A DNA stretch of 38,970 nt. It comes from Chlorobium sp. Lineage in GTDB: Bacteria > Bacteroidota > Chlorobiia > Chlorobiales > Chlorobiaceae. A model generated the notes under the pieces. It did no database searches. It was not told the origin of the DNA and saw only the letters and a program-made list of their open reading frames with translations. The position numbers were made by a program, and so were the translations under genes. This document shows positions 28,996-38,945 of the stretch, piece by piece. Where the stretch lies: contig SZXZ01000086.1 of NCBI GenBank assembly GCA_005843835.1, positions 1 to 38,970 of the forward strand. The letters run 5' to 3'. Within the stretch, counting starts at the first letter, position 1; the number at the start of each line of letters is the position of its first letter.

Positions 28996-31110
28996 ATGCA
29001 AAAAAAAATAACATCCCTTAAAGCACTGACCAGAAATTTATGGTGGTCGTGGGATACAGAAGCAAAACAAATTTTTGAAGAGCTTTCACCCTTGCTTTGG
29101 GAAAGAAATAATCACAACCCCGTAGAGCTTTTACGGCATATATCCAATGATGAACTGGAAGCTCGATGTATAGGAGAATTGGGCGACAAAATAGACCGGG
29201 CCTTTTCTCGCTTTACTGCCTACCTTAACGATACGAATACATGGGCAGCAAATAACGCCAGAGAAATTACTGAAAATCCTGTCGCTTATTTCAGTGCGGA
29301 ATTCGGTATTCATGAGAGCGTTAGAATTTATTCAGGCGGACTCGGTGTTCTTTCTGGTGACCACTTGAAATCGGCCAGTGACCTGGGCATTAACTTTATA
29401 GGTATCACCTTATTTTATAAAGAAGGGTATTTTCGCCAGAACCTCAATCAAGACGGTTGGCAGAAAGAGGACTATCCTCTTCAACTTTCAGAAAACCTCC
29501 CTATAGAAAAAGTAACAGACCCTGACGGCAATGATCTGATTATTTCGGTCAATATTGCTCAAAGTGAAGTATTTGCACAGGCTTGGAAACTCAAAGTAGG
29601 CAGAGCAACACTTTTTCTGCTTGATACTAATATTCCGGCCAATGAATCACACTATCGCGATATCTGTTGCAGAGTCTATGGTGGCGACCAGAACATGCGC
29701 ATAAATCAGGAAATTATTCTCGGTATTGGGGGTGTGAAACTTCTTGACCAAATCGGCATAAAACCGATTGTCTATCATATGAACGAAGGCCACTCCGCAT
29801 TTCTCACGCTCGAACTGCTCGCTAAAGAGCTTAGCAAGGGAGTCTCGCAAAAAGAAGCAATAGAAACTGTCCGTTCACTCTGCGTCTTCACAACGCATAC
29901 CCCTGTTCCTGCCGGCCATGACCGCTTTTCATGTGACATGATGCATTACACTTTTGACAAATACCTGACCACAATAGGATTGAACTTCGATGACCTGATG
30001 AAGCTTGGATCAGAAGACAAAAGTAATATATACGGACTTTTCACCATGACGGTGCTTGCCCTGAATCTGTCTCGAGCTGCAAACGGCGTTTCCAAACTTC
30101 ACGGAGAAGTTTCACGCACTATGTGGCAGCACCTATTTCCAGGCAAAGAGGTTTCTGAGGTTCCTATCGGTCATATCACCAATGGCATCCATGCCAGCAG
30201 CTGGACGAGCGGTCATACTGACAATTTCTGGAAAAAATTTACCGGTAGTGTTGACGATATGAGCCTCTCAACCGAGACCGCTGAAGCCGTTCTGGCAAAA
30301 GTCACGGATGAGGAGCTATGGTCACTGCGTTACAGCCTGAAACGCAATCTTATCGACTTCATGGACAAATATCTGAGCAATCAACTTTTTCACCAGCATA
30401 CCAATTCCATCTATAGTGAATACGATGCGTTGCGTTCAAAAACCAATACGTTTTCTCCTGATGTTCTTACTATAGGGTTTGCAAGACGTTTTGCTACATA
30501 CAAGCGCGCTCCACTTGTTTTTAGAGATCTTGAACGACTTGACAAAATTATCAATCATTCTTCAAGACCATTGCAGATAGTTTTTGCCGGAAAAGCACAT
30601 CCGCATGATGATGCGGGAAAAGACTATATCCGACAGATAATTCACCACTCACGCCGACCAGAATTCAGTGGCAAGGTTGTTTTCCTTGAAAACTACAACC
30701 TTGGTGTTGCAAAGCGTATGGTGGCGGGCGTTGATGTCTGGTTAAACACACCAGTCAGACCAATGGAAGCAAGCGGTACTTCGGGTGAAAAAACTGTACT
30801 TCACGGGGGCCTGAATTTCAGCGTCCTTGATGGATGGTGGCCTGAAGCCTATAATGGCAATAATGGTTTTGCCATTGGTAATGGTGAATCTTTTGAAAAC
30901 AGTGAAGAACAGGATAGTTTCGATGCAGAGCAGTTGTACTCTGTTCTCGAAAAACAGATTATCCCTGCATATTACGAACGTAACGAGATGAACATACCTT
31001 TACAGTGGATTAAAAAAATACGTAATGCGATTGCAACCATTGCACCGGTTTACAATACCCACAGAATGGTAAAGGACTATGCGACCTGCTACTATCTGAA
31101 CAGAAAATAG
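28996..31110 (+). CDS. glgP: Alpha-glucan (glycogen) phosphorylase, short GT35 type
   Basis: Releases glucose-1-phosphate from glycogen with PLP as cofactor. The 704-residue chain and N-terminus (NLWWSWDTEA, with AYFSAEFGIHESV and YSGGLGVLSGDHLKSASDLG) are typical of the TIGR02094 branch rather than E. coli GlgP. The PLP-binding lysine is Lys599 in EASGTSGEKTVLHGGLNFSVLDGWW. Other family blocks include HMNEGHSAFLTLE and TTHTPVPAGHDRF. Together with the nearby phosphofructokinase it fits dark glycogen breakdown in a phototroph. Transcribed alone, with a long upstream region. Confidence 0.94.
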   Translation: MQKKITSLKALTRNLWWSWDTEAKQIFEELSPLLWERNNHNPVELLRHISNDELEARCIGELGDKIDRAFSRFTAYLNDTNTWAANNAREITENPVAYFSAEFGIHESVRIYSGGLGVLSGDHLKSASDLGINFIGITLFYKEGYFRQNLNQDGWQKEDYPLQLSENLPIEKVTDPDGNDLIISVNIAQSEVFAQAWKLKVGRATLFLLDTNIPANESHYRDICCRVYGGDQNMRINQEIILGIGGVKLLDQIGIKPIVYHMNEGHSAFLTLELLAKELSKGVSQKEAIETVRSLCVFTTHTPVPAGHDRFSCDMMHYTFDKYLTTIGLNFDDLMKLGSEDKSNIYGLFTMTVLALNLSRAANGVSKLHGEVSRTMWQHLFPGKEVSEVPIGHITNGIHASSWTSGHTDNFWKKFTGSVDDMSLSTETAEAVLAKVTDEELWSLRYSLKRNLIDFMDKYLSNQLFHQHTNSIYSEYDALRSKTNTFSPDVLTIGFARRFATYKRAPLVFRDLERLDKIINHSSRPLQIVFAGKAHPHDDAGKDYIRQIIHHSRRPEFSGKVVFLENYNLGVAKRMVAGVDVWLNTPVRPMEASGTSGEKTVLHGGLNFSVLDGWWPEAYNGNNGFAIGNGESFENSEEQDSFDAEQLYSVLEKQIIPAYYERNEMNIPLQWIKKIRNAIATIAPVYNTHRMVKDYATCYYLNRK

Positions 31111-31144
31111 TTCGGAACTGATGCACGTCGAACTGACCGCATCC

Positions 31145-31190
31145 TCTTTTTATCCCTGCCACGGCTATCGCCCGACAGGGATAAAAAAGA
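31145..31190. repeat. Inverted repeat between glgP and pyrD
   Basis: TCTTTTTATCCCTG (31145-31158) pairs with CAGGGATAAAAAAGA (31176-31190) around a 17-base loop, with one extra A. It may end glgP transcription, but there is no separate T-run after the stem, so it could instead be a structured leader of pyrD. Confidence 0.5.
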
Positions 31191-31241
31191 CGCAGGATTA
31201 ATAAAACGTTATTCAGGTATTTTAGTCAAGCGCTGAAGAAC

Positions 31242-32186
31242 ATGAGCAAACACCAAACCCTCAACCCCAGTCCCGCGGCAGCAGTATCTCTCGGCAGAGG
31301 ACTTGATCTGAAATCGCCGGTAATTCTGGCTTCTGGAACTGTTTCATACGGTGAAGAGCTCAATCAACTCTGCGACCTGTCCAAAATAGGGGCCTTGGTC
31401 ACCAAAGCAATTTCCCTTGAACCCAGATCAGGAAATCCCCCTCAGCGTATTGCGGAAACTCCTTCAGGAATGATTAATGCCATTGGTCTCGCCAATGTGG
31501 GACTTGAACGTTTCATTATCGATAAAGTCCCCTTTCTTACACAGCTCGATACAGCAATCATTGTGAATATTGCAGGTCGGTCAGTTGATGACTATTGCGA
31601 AATAGTATCGCGGCTTGATGATGTTGATGGTCTTAACGGTTATGAAATCAACCTTTCCTGCCCTAACGTGAAAGGTGAATGCATGATTATGGGGGTCAGC
31701 CGGGATGCAACCTATGAAATAGTCTCTCAACTTCGCAAAATTACCCCGAGACACTTGATGATAAAGTTGACGCCTAACGTTACCTCAATCAGCTCTATAG
31801 CCCTTGCAGCGGAAGAGGCTGGCGCTGATTCTGTTTCACTCATCAATACTGTTGTCGGTATGGCTATTAACTATAAAACCCGACGGCCTCTGTTGAAAAA
31901 TATTACTGGAGGACTTTCGGGACCCGCAATAAAACCCATTGCTCTGGCAAAAGTTTGGGAAGTTTTTAAGGCTGTCACCATTCCGATTGTAGGAATGGGA
32001 GGTATTGCCGGGTTTGAAGATGCAATGGAGTTTCTTCTTGCCGGATCGAAGGCTGTGCAGATTGGCACTATGAACTTTGTCTATCCCGATATTGGCGAAA
32101 AGGTGGCCGTAGCCATTGAACAATTTTTTTCTGATCCTGGAGCGACACCTCTCTGTGAATACAGCGGAAGCCTTTTAACAGCTTAA
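31242..32186 (+). CDS. pyrD: Dihydroorotate dehydrogenase, class 1B catalytic subunit
   Basis: Oxidises dihydroorotate to orotate in pyrimidine synthesis. The catalytic base is Cys140 in NLSCPNVKGE, as in class 1 enzymes (class 2 uses Ser). IGLANVGLERF, IKLTPNV and VGMGGIAGFEDAMEFLLAGS support the 1B (NAD-linked, PyrK-dependent) subfamily. PyrK is not in the window. At 314 residues it is of normal length. Its stop overlaps that of the convergent DUF4407 gene through one TTAA. Confidence 0.94.
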   Translation: MSKHQTLNPSPAAAVSLGRGLDLKSPVILASGTVSYGEELNQLCDLSKIGALVTKAISLEPRSGNPPQRIAETPSGMINAIGLANVGLERFIIDKVPFLTQLDTAIIVNIAGRSVDDYCEIVSRLDDVDGLNGYEINLSCPNVKGECMIMGVSRDATYEIVSQLRKITPRHLMIKLTPNVTSISSIALAAEEAGADSVSLINTVVGMAINYKTRRPLLKNITGGLSGPAIKPIALAKVWEVFKAVTIPIVGMGGIAGFEDAMEFLLAGSKAVQIGTMNFVYPDIGEKVAVAIEQFFSDPGATPLCEYSGSLLTA

Positions 32187-33295
32187 CGGTATCGTCCCCA
32201 TCCTCTTTTATTTGAAACAAATTTTTTTGCCCTTCTACCTCCAAATTTTGAACCTAAAAATCTGTACTCGCGCACGGTTCTATTACGCGAAAGATAGGAT
32301 GTATTGGTCAGTTGTGAAATAATTCGAGATTCGGATTCCTTTATATCTACGTCTGAAGGACCAACTTCAGCAAGAAGCTTTACAATGAGAGGTGCACATT
32401 CGAATACAACAAAAAGCAGGGTTATACATAAAATTGCAGTTGCTGATGATTTACTGACATCATTTCGCGCATGAGTCAACTCGCTGAGAGCCCAGTTCCG
32501 GTCAGCAAATCCTGCACGTGAGGCTTTTATGTCAAGTTTATCATCAGTCAGCATCGTCAGATTGTTGATTCCCTCTGCGGTTTTCTGCCGATTCAAGTTT
32601 ACTTGCTGTTCGGAAAGTTGAGCGGCAAGAAATTCGAGCCTAGTCTGTTTGGCTATTACAACGAGTTCCTTATTTTTGGCATAGGTACCATATCCTACCA
32701 CGCCGGATGTTGTAGAGGTCCTGAATCCGAAAACTTCCCGCTTTAATTCTTCACGTAACCGGTTAACCTCACTGCTCAACTTGTCGTACTCTTCCTGGTA
32801 TGTTTTAATCTGCGAAAGTTCAAGCGCATATTTTTCTGTAAATAACTGTTGAACCTTGACAATCCTTTCATTTTGCTCCGATAAATAGCGGGTCTTGAGT
32901 TGCTCGTGGATTTCTTTGTCAAATATTTTCAATTCAAGGGGGCGGGCGATAACAAGCGCTATAAGCACTGCAAAAACAAACCGTGGAGAAGCCTGGTAAA
33001 ACTGCTTCATACCTTTGGTGTTTTTTTTGATGCCTGAAACAATAGAACGATCAAGATTTAAAATGGCCAACCCCCAGATTATACCAAACAGGATTGACGA
33101 AAATTCCCCATAAGAACTACCCGCAAAAACAAAGTAAAGTGCATAGCCGCCTGACAAAGCGGCGAAAAGGGCTGTAAAAAATATGGTAGCCCCTATACCA
33201 AAATATTTGCTGTGCTCAGTAGGGTATTTTTCTATTATGGTAACTGAAGTGCCTGCACACATCCAAAAAAATCGCTGTAATCGTGAAAATATCAT
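32183..33295 (-). CDS. DUF4407 multi-spanning membrane protein
   Basis: From ATG 33295 it has 370 residues. This start is preferred over TTG 33313 or ATG 33310 because GGGGAGG lies 5-6 bases before it. Four hydrophobic helices are visible: three near the N-terminus (IGATIFFTALFAALSGGYAL, SILFGIIWGLAILNL, FVFAVLIALVIARPLEL) and one late (TAILCITLLFVVFECAPLIVKLL). Between them lies a 150-residue charged coiled-coil region, then a basic tail rich in Arg and Lys. DUF4407 has no assigned function. No partner gene is adjacent. Confidence 0.8.
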   Translation of the reverse strand: MIFSRLQRFFWMCAGTSVTIIEKYPTEHSKYFGIGATIFFTALFAALSGGYALYFVFAGSSYGEFSSILFGIIWGLAILNLDRSIVSGIKKNTKGMKQFYQASPRFVFAVLIALVIARPLELKIFDKEIHEQLKTRYLSEQNERIVKVQQLFTEKYALELSQIKTYQEEYDKLSSEVNRLREELKREVFGFRTSTTSGVVGYGTYAKNKELVVIAKQTRLEFLAAQLSEQQVNLNRQKTAEGINNLTMLTDDKLDIKASRAGFADRNWALSELTHARNDVSKSSATAILCITLLFVVFECAPLIVKLLAEVGPSDVDIKESESRIISQLTNTSYLSRNRTVREYRFLGSKFGGRRAKKFVSNKRGWGRYR

Positions 33296-33491
33296 AGAAC
33301 GCCTCCCCATCAACAGGCTATGAAAATTTCCTAGTTTTTTTTTTATACCTATTATTTAACATGCAACAATCAAGAAAAAGTCAGATTATAATTTTACGGC
33401 TTTTCTTAAACACTTCAGCAATCCAATTCTGATTCTTGCTGATTTATTCTATCTTTGGAATCTGCTGTTGTAACCCTAAAAAGTATTAACC

Positions 33492-33965
33492 ATGCGTATT
33501 GGAATTGGTATTGATGTACACCCTTTTCTTGAAGGCAGAAGGCTTGTGATTGGCGGAGTTCATATCCCCTCGAACAAAGGACTCGACGGCCACAGCGATG
33601 CTGATGTACTGCTTCATGCAGTGAGCGACGCATTGCTTGGTGCCGCAGCACTGGGTGACATTGGTCTGCACTTTCCGAATACCAGTCCGGATTTCAAAGA
33701 TATTGACAGCATGATTCTTTTGAAACATGTAGGAAAACTTCTTGCAAAGCATGGTTACCAGACAATGAATGTGGATGCCATGCTGCTTCTTGAAGCACCA
33801 AAAATCGCATCCTACATTACCGAAATGCGTAAAAACATTGCTCGCTGTCTCGGTGTTGATATTGGGACAGTATCGGTCAAGGCAACCACTAATGAAAAAC
33901 TCGGATATATTGGACGGGAAGAAGGTGCTGCTGCACATGCGGTATGCATTATCCGCACTATTTAA
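33492..33965 (+). CDS. ispF: 2-C-methyl-D-erythritol 2,4-cyclodiphosphate synthase
   Basis: Forms MEcPP in the MEP isoprenoid pathway, needed here for quinones, carotenoids and the farnesyl/phytyl tails of chlorophylls. The 157-residue protein has the metal-binding GIDVHPF (6-12, Asp8 and His10), the GGVHIP block, [27 protein letters not shown] with His42, and the C-terminal [22 protein letters not shown]. Its stop shares TTAA with the convergent permease. Confidence 0.96.
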   Translation: MRIGIGIDVHPFLEGRRLVIGGVHIPSNKGLDGHSDADVLLHAVSDALLGAAALGDIGLHFPNTSPDFKDIDSMILLKHVGKLLAKHGYQTMNVDAMLLLEAPKIASYITEMRKNIARCLGVDIGTVSVKATTNEKLGYIGREEGAAAHAVCIIRTI

Positions 33966-35236
33966 GCACCAACTTCACCCCTGAGAATTCTGACGGGCAT
34001 ATAACGCGTAGCCTTTCTTGCAGGATTCCAGGAAGAGAGTACAGCTATCAGGATACCGAACACAATTACAATAAGATGGGCATCGAACATTTCAATAATG
34101 TTTATTCTATCGCTTTTCAATACTCCCGCAGTACTGGCCTCGAAGCGGATTGAGTAAACGAGATGACAAATCACATGCCCGAAAGGACTACCGATTATTA
34201 CCCCGAGAACTCCAATCATAAACCCTTCAAGCATAAAAATACGAGTAATGCTCCTTCCCTCCATCCCCATTGAGCGTAAAATAGCTATATCCTTGACTTT
34301 TTGCAGTATCACCGTTGTCATGACCGATGATACGCCAAGACCGGCAACAATAAAGACAAACCCTACCAGAACAAGCGTAATCATTGCGTTTCTGTTATAA
34401 AACTCAATAACATTTCTGTTCGTCTCATCCCAGCTCTCGCTTTTATATCCAGAGAGTGTCTGCACTTTTGCTGCGGTCAGACTTGCTCGTTCAACAAAGG
34501 CTGTTCTCAAACCGATTCCACTTACGGAATTAGAGGATATTCCCTCCATCCTCTGGGCTAAAGCCAGGTTTACGTATGCCTCCCGCTCATCTTTAGCATT
34601 AAACCCGCTGCTGAATCGACCCACTATTGTTACTGGAAATTCTTCACTGTTTTTTGTAACAAGCACTATCCTGTCTCGATATCCCGCATTGAGTTTTTTT
34701 GCCAAAAGATCACCAACAAGAATGCCATTCGGAGTATAAGCCAATTCTTCAAGAGAGTTTTTTTCAAGCAGATTCTTTTGCAATCCGGCAATTTCAGCTT
34801 CAAGATGAGGAACAACCCCACGGGTAACACACGGTGTAAAACGAGTTTTATTGCGAGCTAACAATTTGCTGAGCACAAACGGGGAAATGCTTCTGAGTTC
34901 TTCGACCCGACGGATGCTTTCGACAACCCCTGTATAATTTTTGATAACCTGCTGCTCGTCAAGATTAATATTTTTGGTTACCATTGCAACCCTTCCTCTT
35001 TGCTTGCTGACAATATTTTCGGGCACAAGAGGAACAACCCTTTCGGCACTTATCAATACATGCGGTACTGTGTCAATGACTTTAGCAATAACATTGGATG
35101 ACGAACCCCTTGATACTGAAATGGTAGTCACCAGCATAGCTGAACCAACAGCAACACCTAGAGCAGTGAGAATGGTCTGGCGTTTTCTTTCTCTAAGATG
35201 CACAAAGGCGATCCTCACCTGATCCAGGTAATTCAT
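33962..35236 (-). CDS. ABC transporter permease, FtsX/LolC-MacB type
   Basis: A 424-residue permease with the four-helix MacB/FtsX plan: helix at about residues 20-40 ([19 protein letters not shown]), a large periplasmic domain (about 45-285), then a C-terminal FtsX domain with three helices ([57 protein letters not shown]) and the coupling motif [17 protein letters not shown]. It ends with the common [18 protein letters not shown]. It likely exports or extracts lipids or lipoproteins. The ATPase partner is not next to it. Confidence 0.87.
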   Translation of the reverse strand: MNYLDQVRIAFVHLRERKRQTILTALGVAVGSAMLVTTISVSRGSSSNVIAKVIDTVPHVLISAERVVPLVPENIVSKQRGRVAMVTKNINLDEQQVIKNYTGVVESIRRVEELRSISPFVLSKLLARNKTRFTPCVTRGVVPHLEAEIAGLQKNLLEKNSLEELAYTPNGILVGDLLAKKLNAGYRDRIVLVTKNSEEFPVTIVGRFSSGFNAKDEREAYVNLALAQRMEGISSNSVSGIGLRTAFVERASLTAAKVQTLSGYKSESWDETNRNVIEFYNRNAMITLVLVGFVFIVAGLGVSSVMTTVILQKVKDIAILRSMGMEGRSITRIFMLEGFMIGVLGVIIGSPFGHVICHLVYSIRFEASTAGVLKSDRINIIEMFDAHLIVIVFGILIAVLSSWNPARKATRYMPVRILRGEVGA

Positions 35237-35413
35237 AACATAATTTGCAATTCAGGTTATTGCAGGAAAATGAGCTGTTATTTGAAGCTTGATGTTGAAA
35301 AATCACGCAAATAATCTATTTTATCTGCCAGAAGCAGGATAGAATATTTCCTGACAAATAAATAATTTTGAACATTAAATACTAACGTCAGCATCGAATA
35401 GGAGAGCATACTT

Positions 35414-36619
35414 GTGAAAAAAATTGGCATTCTTACCAGTGGCGGAGATTGTGGAGGGCTTAATGCTGTGCTTAAAGGTGCGGCTATGATGGCTTTATCA
35501 AAAGACCTTGAACTGTATATCATTCCAAACGGCTATGCCGGGCTTTACAACCTTATTGATCAAGAGACCATTGTCCGTCTTGACCAGGATCGTCTTGATC
35601 GGTTCGACGCAAGTTTTGCCGGTTCCGAAGCTGGACATTCGAGGGTTAAAATCAAGGCCATCAGCAATCCTGAAAAGTACAACCGTATCAAGCTCGGTAT
35701 GAAAAAATTTGAACTTGATGCTCTTGTTATCAGTGGTGGCGATGATTCAGGCAGTGTGATGGTTGATCTTAATCAAAATGGCATTCAATGCATCCATGCT
35801 CCGAAAACAATGGATCTTGACCTGCAGACGTATTCGGTAGGCGGCGATTCAACCATCAACCGTATTGCCCAGTTTGTACATGACCTGAAAACAACCGGCA
35901 AAACCCATAACAGGGTACTTGTTACCGAAGTATTCGGCCGATACGCCGGTCATACCGCATTTAGAAGTGGTATAGCTGCTGAAGCTGACTGTATTCTTAT
36001 TCCTGAAATTCCTGTTGACTGGGATATCGTTTACGAACATCTTGCTGAACGATTTACCCGCAGAATACGAGATAGCGATGTCCATAGTGGAACCTACACT
36101 GTTGTAGTCGCTGAAGGCTTGAAAAATGCCGATGGCACCGATATTGTTGATGAATCAGCTGGTATTGACGCTTTTGGGCATAAAAAGCTTGCAGGAGCAG
36201 GAAAATTCACCTGCCAGCAAATTCAGAAAAGAATGAAAGCTGATCCTGCAATGCCTATTTTTATGAAAGAAACCGGCATGTTCGTCGAAGGGATTTATGA
36301 AATTCCTGAAGTTCGTGAAATCCATCCCGGTCACCTTGTCCGTTCTGGCAACTCATCGGCATATGACATTAATTTCGGCTTTGAAGCAGGTGCTTCTGCC
36401 ATTCTGCTGCTGCTTGAGGGCAAGACAGGTGTAACAGTTTCAAAAGTTAAGGGTCGCAAGATCGAGTTTATTGAATCAAGTAAGGCTATCGTTCAACGCC
36501 ATGTCGATCTCGAACATGTCGCATTGTATGAATCGCTAGGTATCTGCTTCGGACGAAGCCCAGCAATTTTCGAGCCTATTCTTCGTGAGGTTGAAGGAGT
36601 TTACGAAAGAATATATTAA
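35414..36619 (+). CDS. pfkA: 6-phosphofructokinase, PPi-dependent signature
   Basis: Phosphorylates fructose 6-phosphate. The GTG start at 35414 is backed by AGGAGAG 8 bases upstream. The 401-residue protein starts with the family block ILTSGGDCGGLNAV (6-19). Two positions that mark phosphoryl-donor use read as PPi type: GGDDS (108-112, Asp111 in place of ATP-type Gly) and PKTMD (130-134, Lys131 in place of Gly). The catalytic Asp134 and Asp136 are present, though the usual Asn between them is Leu135. EVFGRYAGHTA replaces the usual MGR. PPi use is inference from family signatures. Confidence 0.9.
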   Translation: MKKIGILTSGGDCGGLNAVLKGAAMMALSKDLELYIIPNGYAGLYNLIDQETIVRLDQDRLDRFDASFAGSEAGHSRVKIKAISNPEKYNRIKLGMKKFELDALVISGGDDSGSVMVDLNQNGIQCIHAPKTMDLDLQTYSVGGDSTINRIAQFVHDLKTTGKTHNRVLVTEVFGRYAGHTAFRSGIAAEADCILIPEIPVDWDIVYEHLAERFTRRIRDSDVHSGTYTVVVAEGLKNADGTDIVDESAGIDAFGHKKLAGAGKFTCQQIQKRMKADPAMPIFMKETGMFVEGIYEIPEVREIHPGHLVRSGNSSAYDINFGFEAGASAILLLLEGKTGVTVSKVKGRKIEFIESSKAIVQRHVDLEHVALYESLGICFGRSPAIFEPILREVEGVYERIY

Positions 36620-36637
36620 TCAGTAGTTTAACTGGAT

Positions 36638-36676
36638 ATACATACCCCCGGCACACTGGGCATCGGGGGTATGTAT
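36638..36676. terminator. Perfect hairpin downstream of pfkA
   Basis: A perfect 13-bp stem ATACATACCCCCG (36638-36650) / CGGGGGTATGTAT (36664-36676) with a 13-base loop lies 18 bases after the pfkA stop. No T-run follows, so it may act as a 3'-end stabiliser or a non-canonical terminator. Confidence 0.6.
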
Positions 36677-36847
36677 CCTGAAATATTGCCTCTGTTATTA
36701 CCTCTACAAACTCCTCTTTTCTGATCTCGAAAGAGTTCCAATCGTTCTAAATCTGAAGAAAAAAGCCTGCACTTCCTTTTAAAAAACTCAAAACAAGCTA
36801 TCTTTGAGTGTAATTCTGGTAATGTTTTAACACCCAACGCCTGCGCC

Positions 36848-37759
36848 ATGAACAAGACTGCTAAAATCTGGATGAACGGCGAACTGATTGACTGGATTGA
36901 CGCAAAAATCCACATTCTGTCACATGTTGTCCACTACGGTTCATCTACTTTTGAAGGAATCCGCTGCTATGAAACCCTAAAAGGATCGGCAGTGCTTTTT
37001 CTTGACGAACATATCAAACGTCTCAGAGATTCTTCTAAAATATACCGCATCGAAATCCCTTATTCAGAAAAGGAACTTAAAGATGCCGTTATAGGCCTCA
37101 TTCATGCAAACAGTCATAAATCCTGCTATGTCCGTCCGCTGGTTTATCGCGGTCAGGGCGCTTTTGGGGTCAATCCTCACAGAGCGTCAATTGAAGTCGC
37201 CATTGCAACTTGGGAATGGGGCGCTTACCTTGGAGAAGATGTTCTGGTAAACGGCGTTGATGTACGAGTATCTTCATGGAACAGACCTGCTCCTAATACC
37301 TTGCCTGCATGGGCTAAAGCCGGAGGAAATTACCTGAACTCGCAACTCATAAAAATGGAAGCCTTGATGGATGATTATGCCGAAGGTCTGGCACTTGATG
37401 TCAACGGCTATGTATCAGAAGGCAGCGGAGAAAACATTTTTGTTGTCCGTGACGGGATTCTCTATACACCTATGTCGGCCCAGTCGATTTTACCAGGCTT
37501 CACGCGTTATGCTGTTATGCACATAGCAAAACAACTTGGGTATGAAGTTCGCGAAACACTCATCCCGCGTGAAGCACTCTATATTTCTGATGAAGTCTTT
37601 CTCACCGGCACTGCTGCTGAAATAACTCCGGTAAGAAGTATCGATAAATATCCTATCGGTAATGAAAAACGCGGACCAATAACAGAGGCTTTGCAACATG
37701 AATATCTGAAAATTGTCCAGACCGGTGAAGACCCTTACAACTGGCTGACCTTTATCTGA
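36848..37759 (+). CDS. ilvE: Branched-chain amino acid aminotransferase
   Basis: Fold-type IV PLP enzyme for the last step of Leu, Ile and Val synthesis. The 303-residue length and motifs fit IlvE: HVVHYGSSTFEGIRCYET (about 27-44), RPLVYRGQGAFGVNP, the Schiff-base Lys in WAKAGGNYLNSQLIK (about 158-172), EGSGENIFVVRDG and the PLP-phosphate contact TGTAAEITPV. D-amino-acid transaminase and aminodeoxychorismate lyase share the fold but are shorter and lack this N-terminus. It is 16 bases before holB on the same strand. Confidence 0.94.
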   Translation: MNKTAKIWMNGELIDWIDAKIHILSHVVHYGSSTFEGIRCYETLKGSAVLFLDEHIKRLRDSSKIYRIEIPYSEKELKDAVIGLIHANSHKSCYVRPLVYRGQGAFGVNPHRASIEVAIATWEWGAYLGEDVLVNGVDVRVSSWNRPAPNTLPAWAKAGGNYLNSQLIKMEALMDDYAEGLALDVNGYVSEGSGENIFVVRDGILYTPMSAQSILPGFTRYAVMHIAKQLGYEVRETLIPREALYISDEVFLTGTAAEITPVRSIDKYPIGNEKRGPITEALQHEYLKIVQTGEDPYNWLTFI

Positions 37760-37775
37760 GCCCGGCAAGGCAGGC

Positions 37776-38945
37776 ATGAGCTGGAAAAATATTATCGGCC
37801 AAAAACAGCAGATCCGCATCCTGCGGAAAGCTCTTGAAACAGGGCGGTTTGCTCATGCCTACCTGTTCACAGGCCCTGAAGGCTCGGGAAAGGAATCAGC
37901 AGCTTTTGAAATCGCTTCTCTTTTAAACTGCCGTTCAACTGATACCGCAGAAAGTGAAGGTTCATGTGGAGTGTGCTCTGACTGCCGTCTGATTCAATCG
38001 TTCATGCACCCGAATGTGGAGTATATTTTTCCGGTAGAAGCCGCCCTTCTTGATCCCGGTGACTCTGCAAAAAAAGAGAATAAACGATTTTCGGATGCAA
38101 AAGAGCGGTATGATGCGCTCATTGATCAAAAAAAAGAGAACCCATATTTTTCGCCCTCAATGGAACGATCGATGGGCATCCTGACTGAACAGATTATTAC
38201 TCTTCAGCATAAATCTTCGTATATGCCGAGAGAAGGCAGTAAAAAGATTTTTATTATTTCACAAGCTGAAAGACTGCACCCTTCTGCTGCAAACAAGCTA
38301 CTGAAACTTCTTGAAGAGCCACCAGCCCATGTACTTTTTATTCTTGTTTCGTCGAGACCTGAAGCACTGCTCGCAACCATCCGATCTCGGTGCCAGGCCA
38401 TCAAGTTCTCAAGGGTAACTGCTGGAGAACTCAGACTCTGGCTGAAGCAAAATCGCCCCGAGATCGTTGATCCCGAGCTTAGTTTTATTGTAAGTTTTTC
38501 AAGATGCAATCTGCGACTGGCATGGGAGCTTATTAACAGTCGTGACAGTAGCCCTTCTGAAACAGCAACTATTATTCTCCGTAACCAGGCACTTGATTAC
38601 TTGCGCCAGGTACTTACGCCAAATCGTTTTCATGAAGCAATTACCACCTGTGAGAGAAACGCTAAAAATCTTTCGCGTGGTGATCTTACCCTTTTTCTTG
38701 CCGCACTGCTGCTCTTCTTTCAAGATGTTAACCACCGAAAGATTAAACCTGAATTTCAGGAACTGAACAACCCTGACATAACAGAAGCAATTGATCGTTT
38801 TGTAAAAAACTTTCCTGCCACAGATTTTTTCCAGATATCAACCATCACTGAAGATGCAATTCGATGTATCGAAAGAAATGTCAACCCGCTACTTGTCATG
38901 GGAGAATTCACTGCTGAAATAAAAGCACTGCTTCATCGAAGCTGA
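37776..38945 (+). CDS. holB: DNA polymerase III delta-prime subunit
   Basis: A clamp-loader subunit of the AAA+ fold. In 389 residues it shows IGQKQQIRILRKAL (7-20), a P-loop GPEGSGKES (33-41, with Glu where ATPases have Ser/Thr next to the Lys), a zinc site of Cys52, Cys64, Cys67 and Cys70, EEP after LLKLL (about 175-182), and the SRC motif (204-206) that supplies the trans arginine finger. A charged insertion of about 50 residues (95-150) sits between the zinc module and the second half of the AAA+ core. DnaX (tau/gamma) is excluded by length and the altered P-loop. It is probably co-transcribed with ilvE. Confidence 0.92.
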   Translation: MSWKNIIGQKQQIRILRKALETGRFAHAYLFTGPEGSGKESAAFEIASLLNCRSTDTAESEGSCGVCSDCRLIQSFMHPNVEYIFPVEAALLDPGDSAKKENKRFSDAKERYDALIDQKKENPYFSPSMERSMGILTEQIITLQHKSSYMPREGSKKIFIISQAERLHPSAANKLLKLLEEPPAHVLFILVSSRPEALLATIRSRCQAIKFSRVTAGELRLWLKQNRPEIVDPELSFIVSFSRCNLRLAWELINSRDSSPSETATIILRNQALDYLRQVLTPNRFHEAITTCERNAKNLSRGDLTLFLAALLLFFQDVNHRKIKPEFQELNNPDITEAIDRFVKNFPATDFFQISTITEDAIRCIERNVNPLLVMGEFTAEIKALLHRS

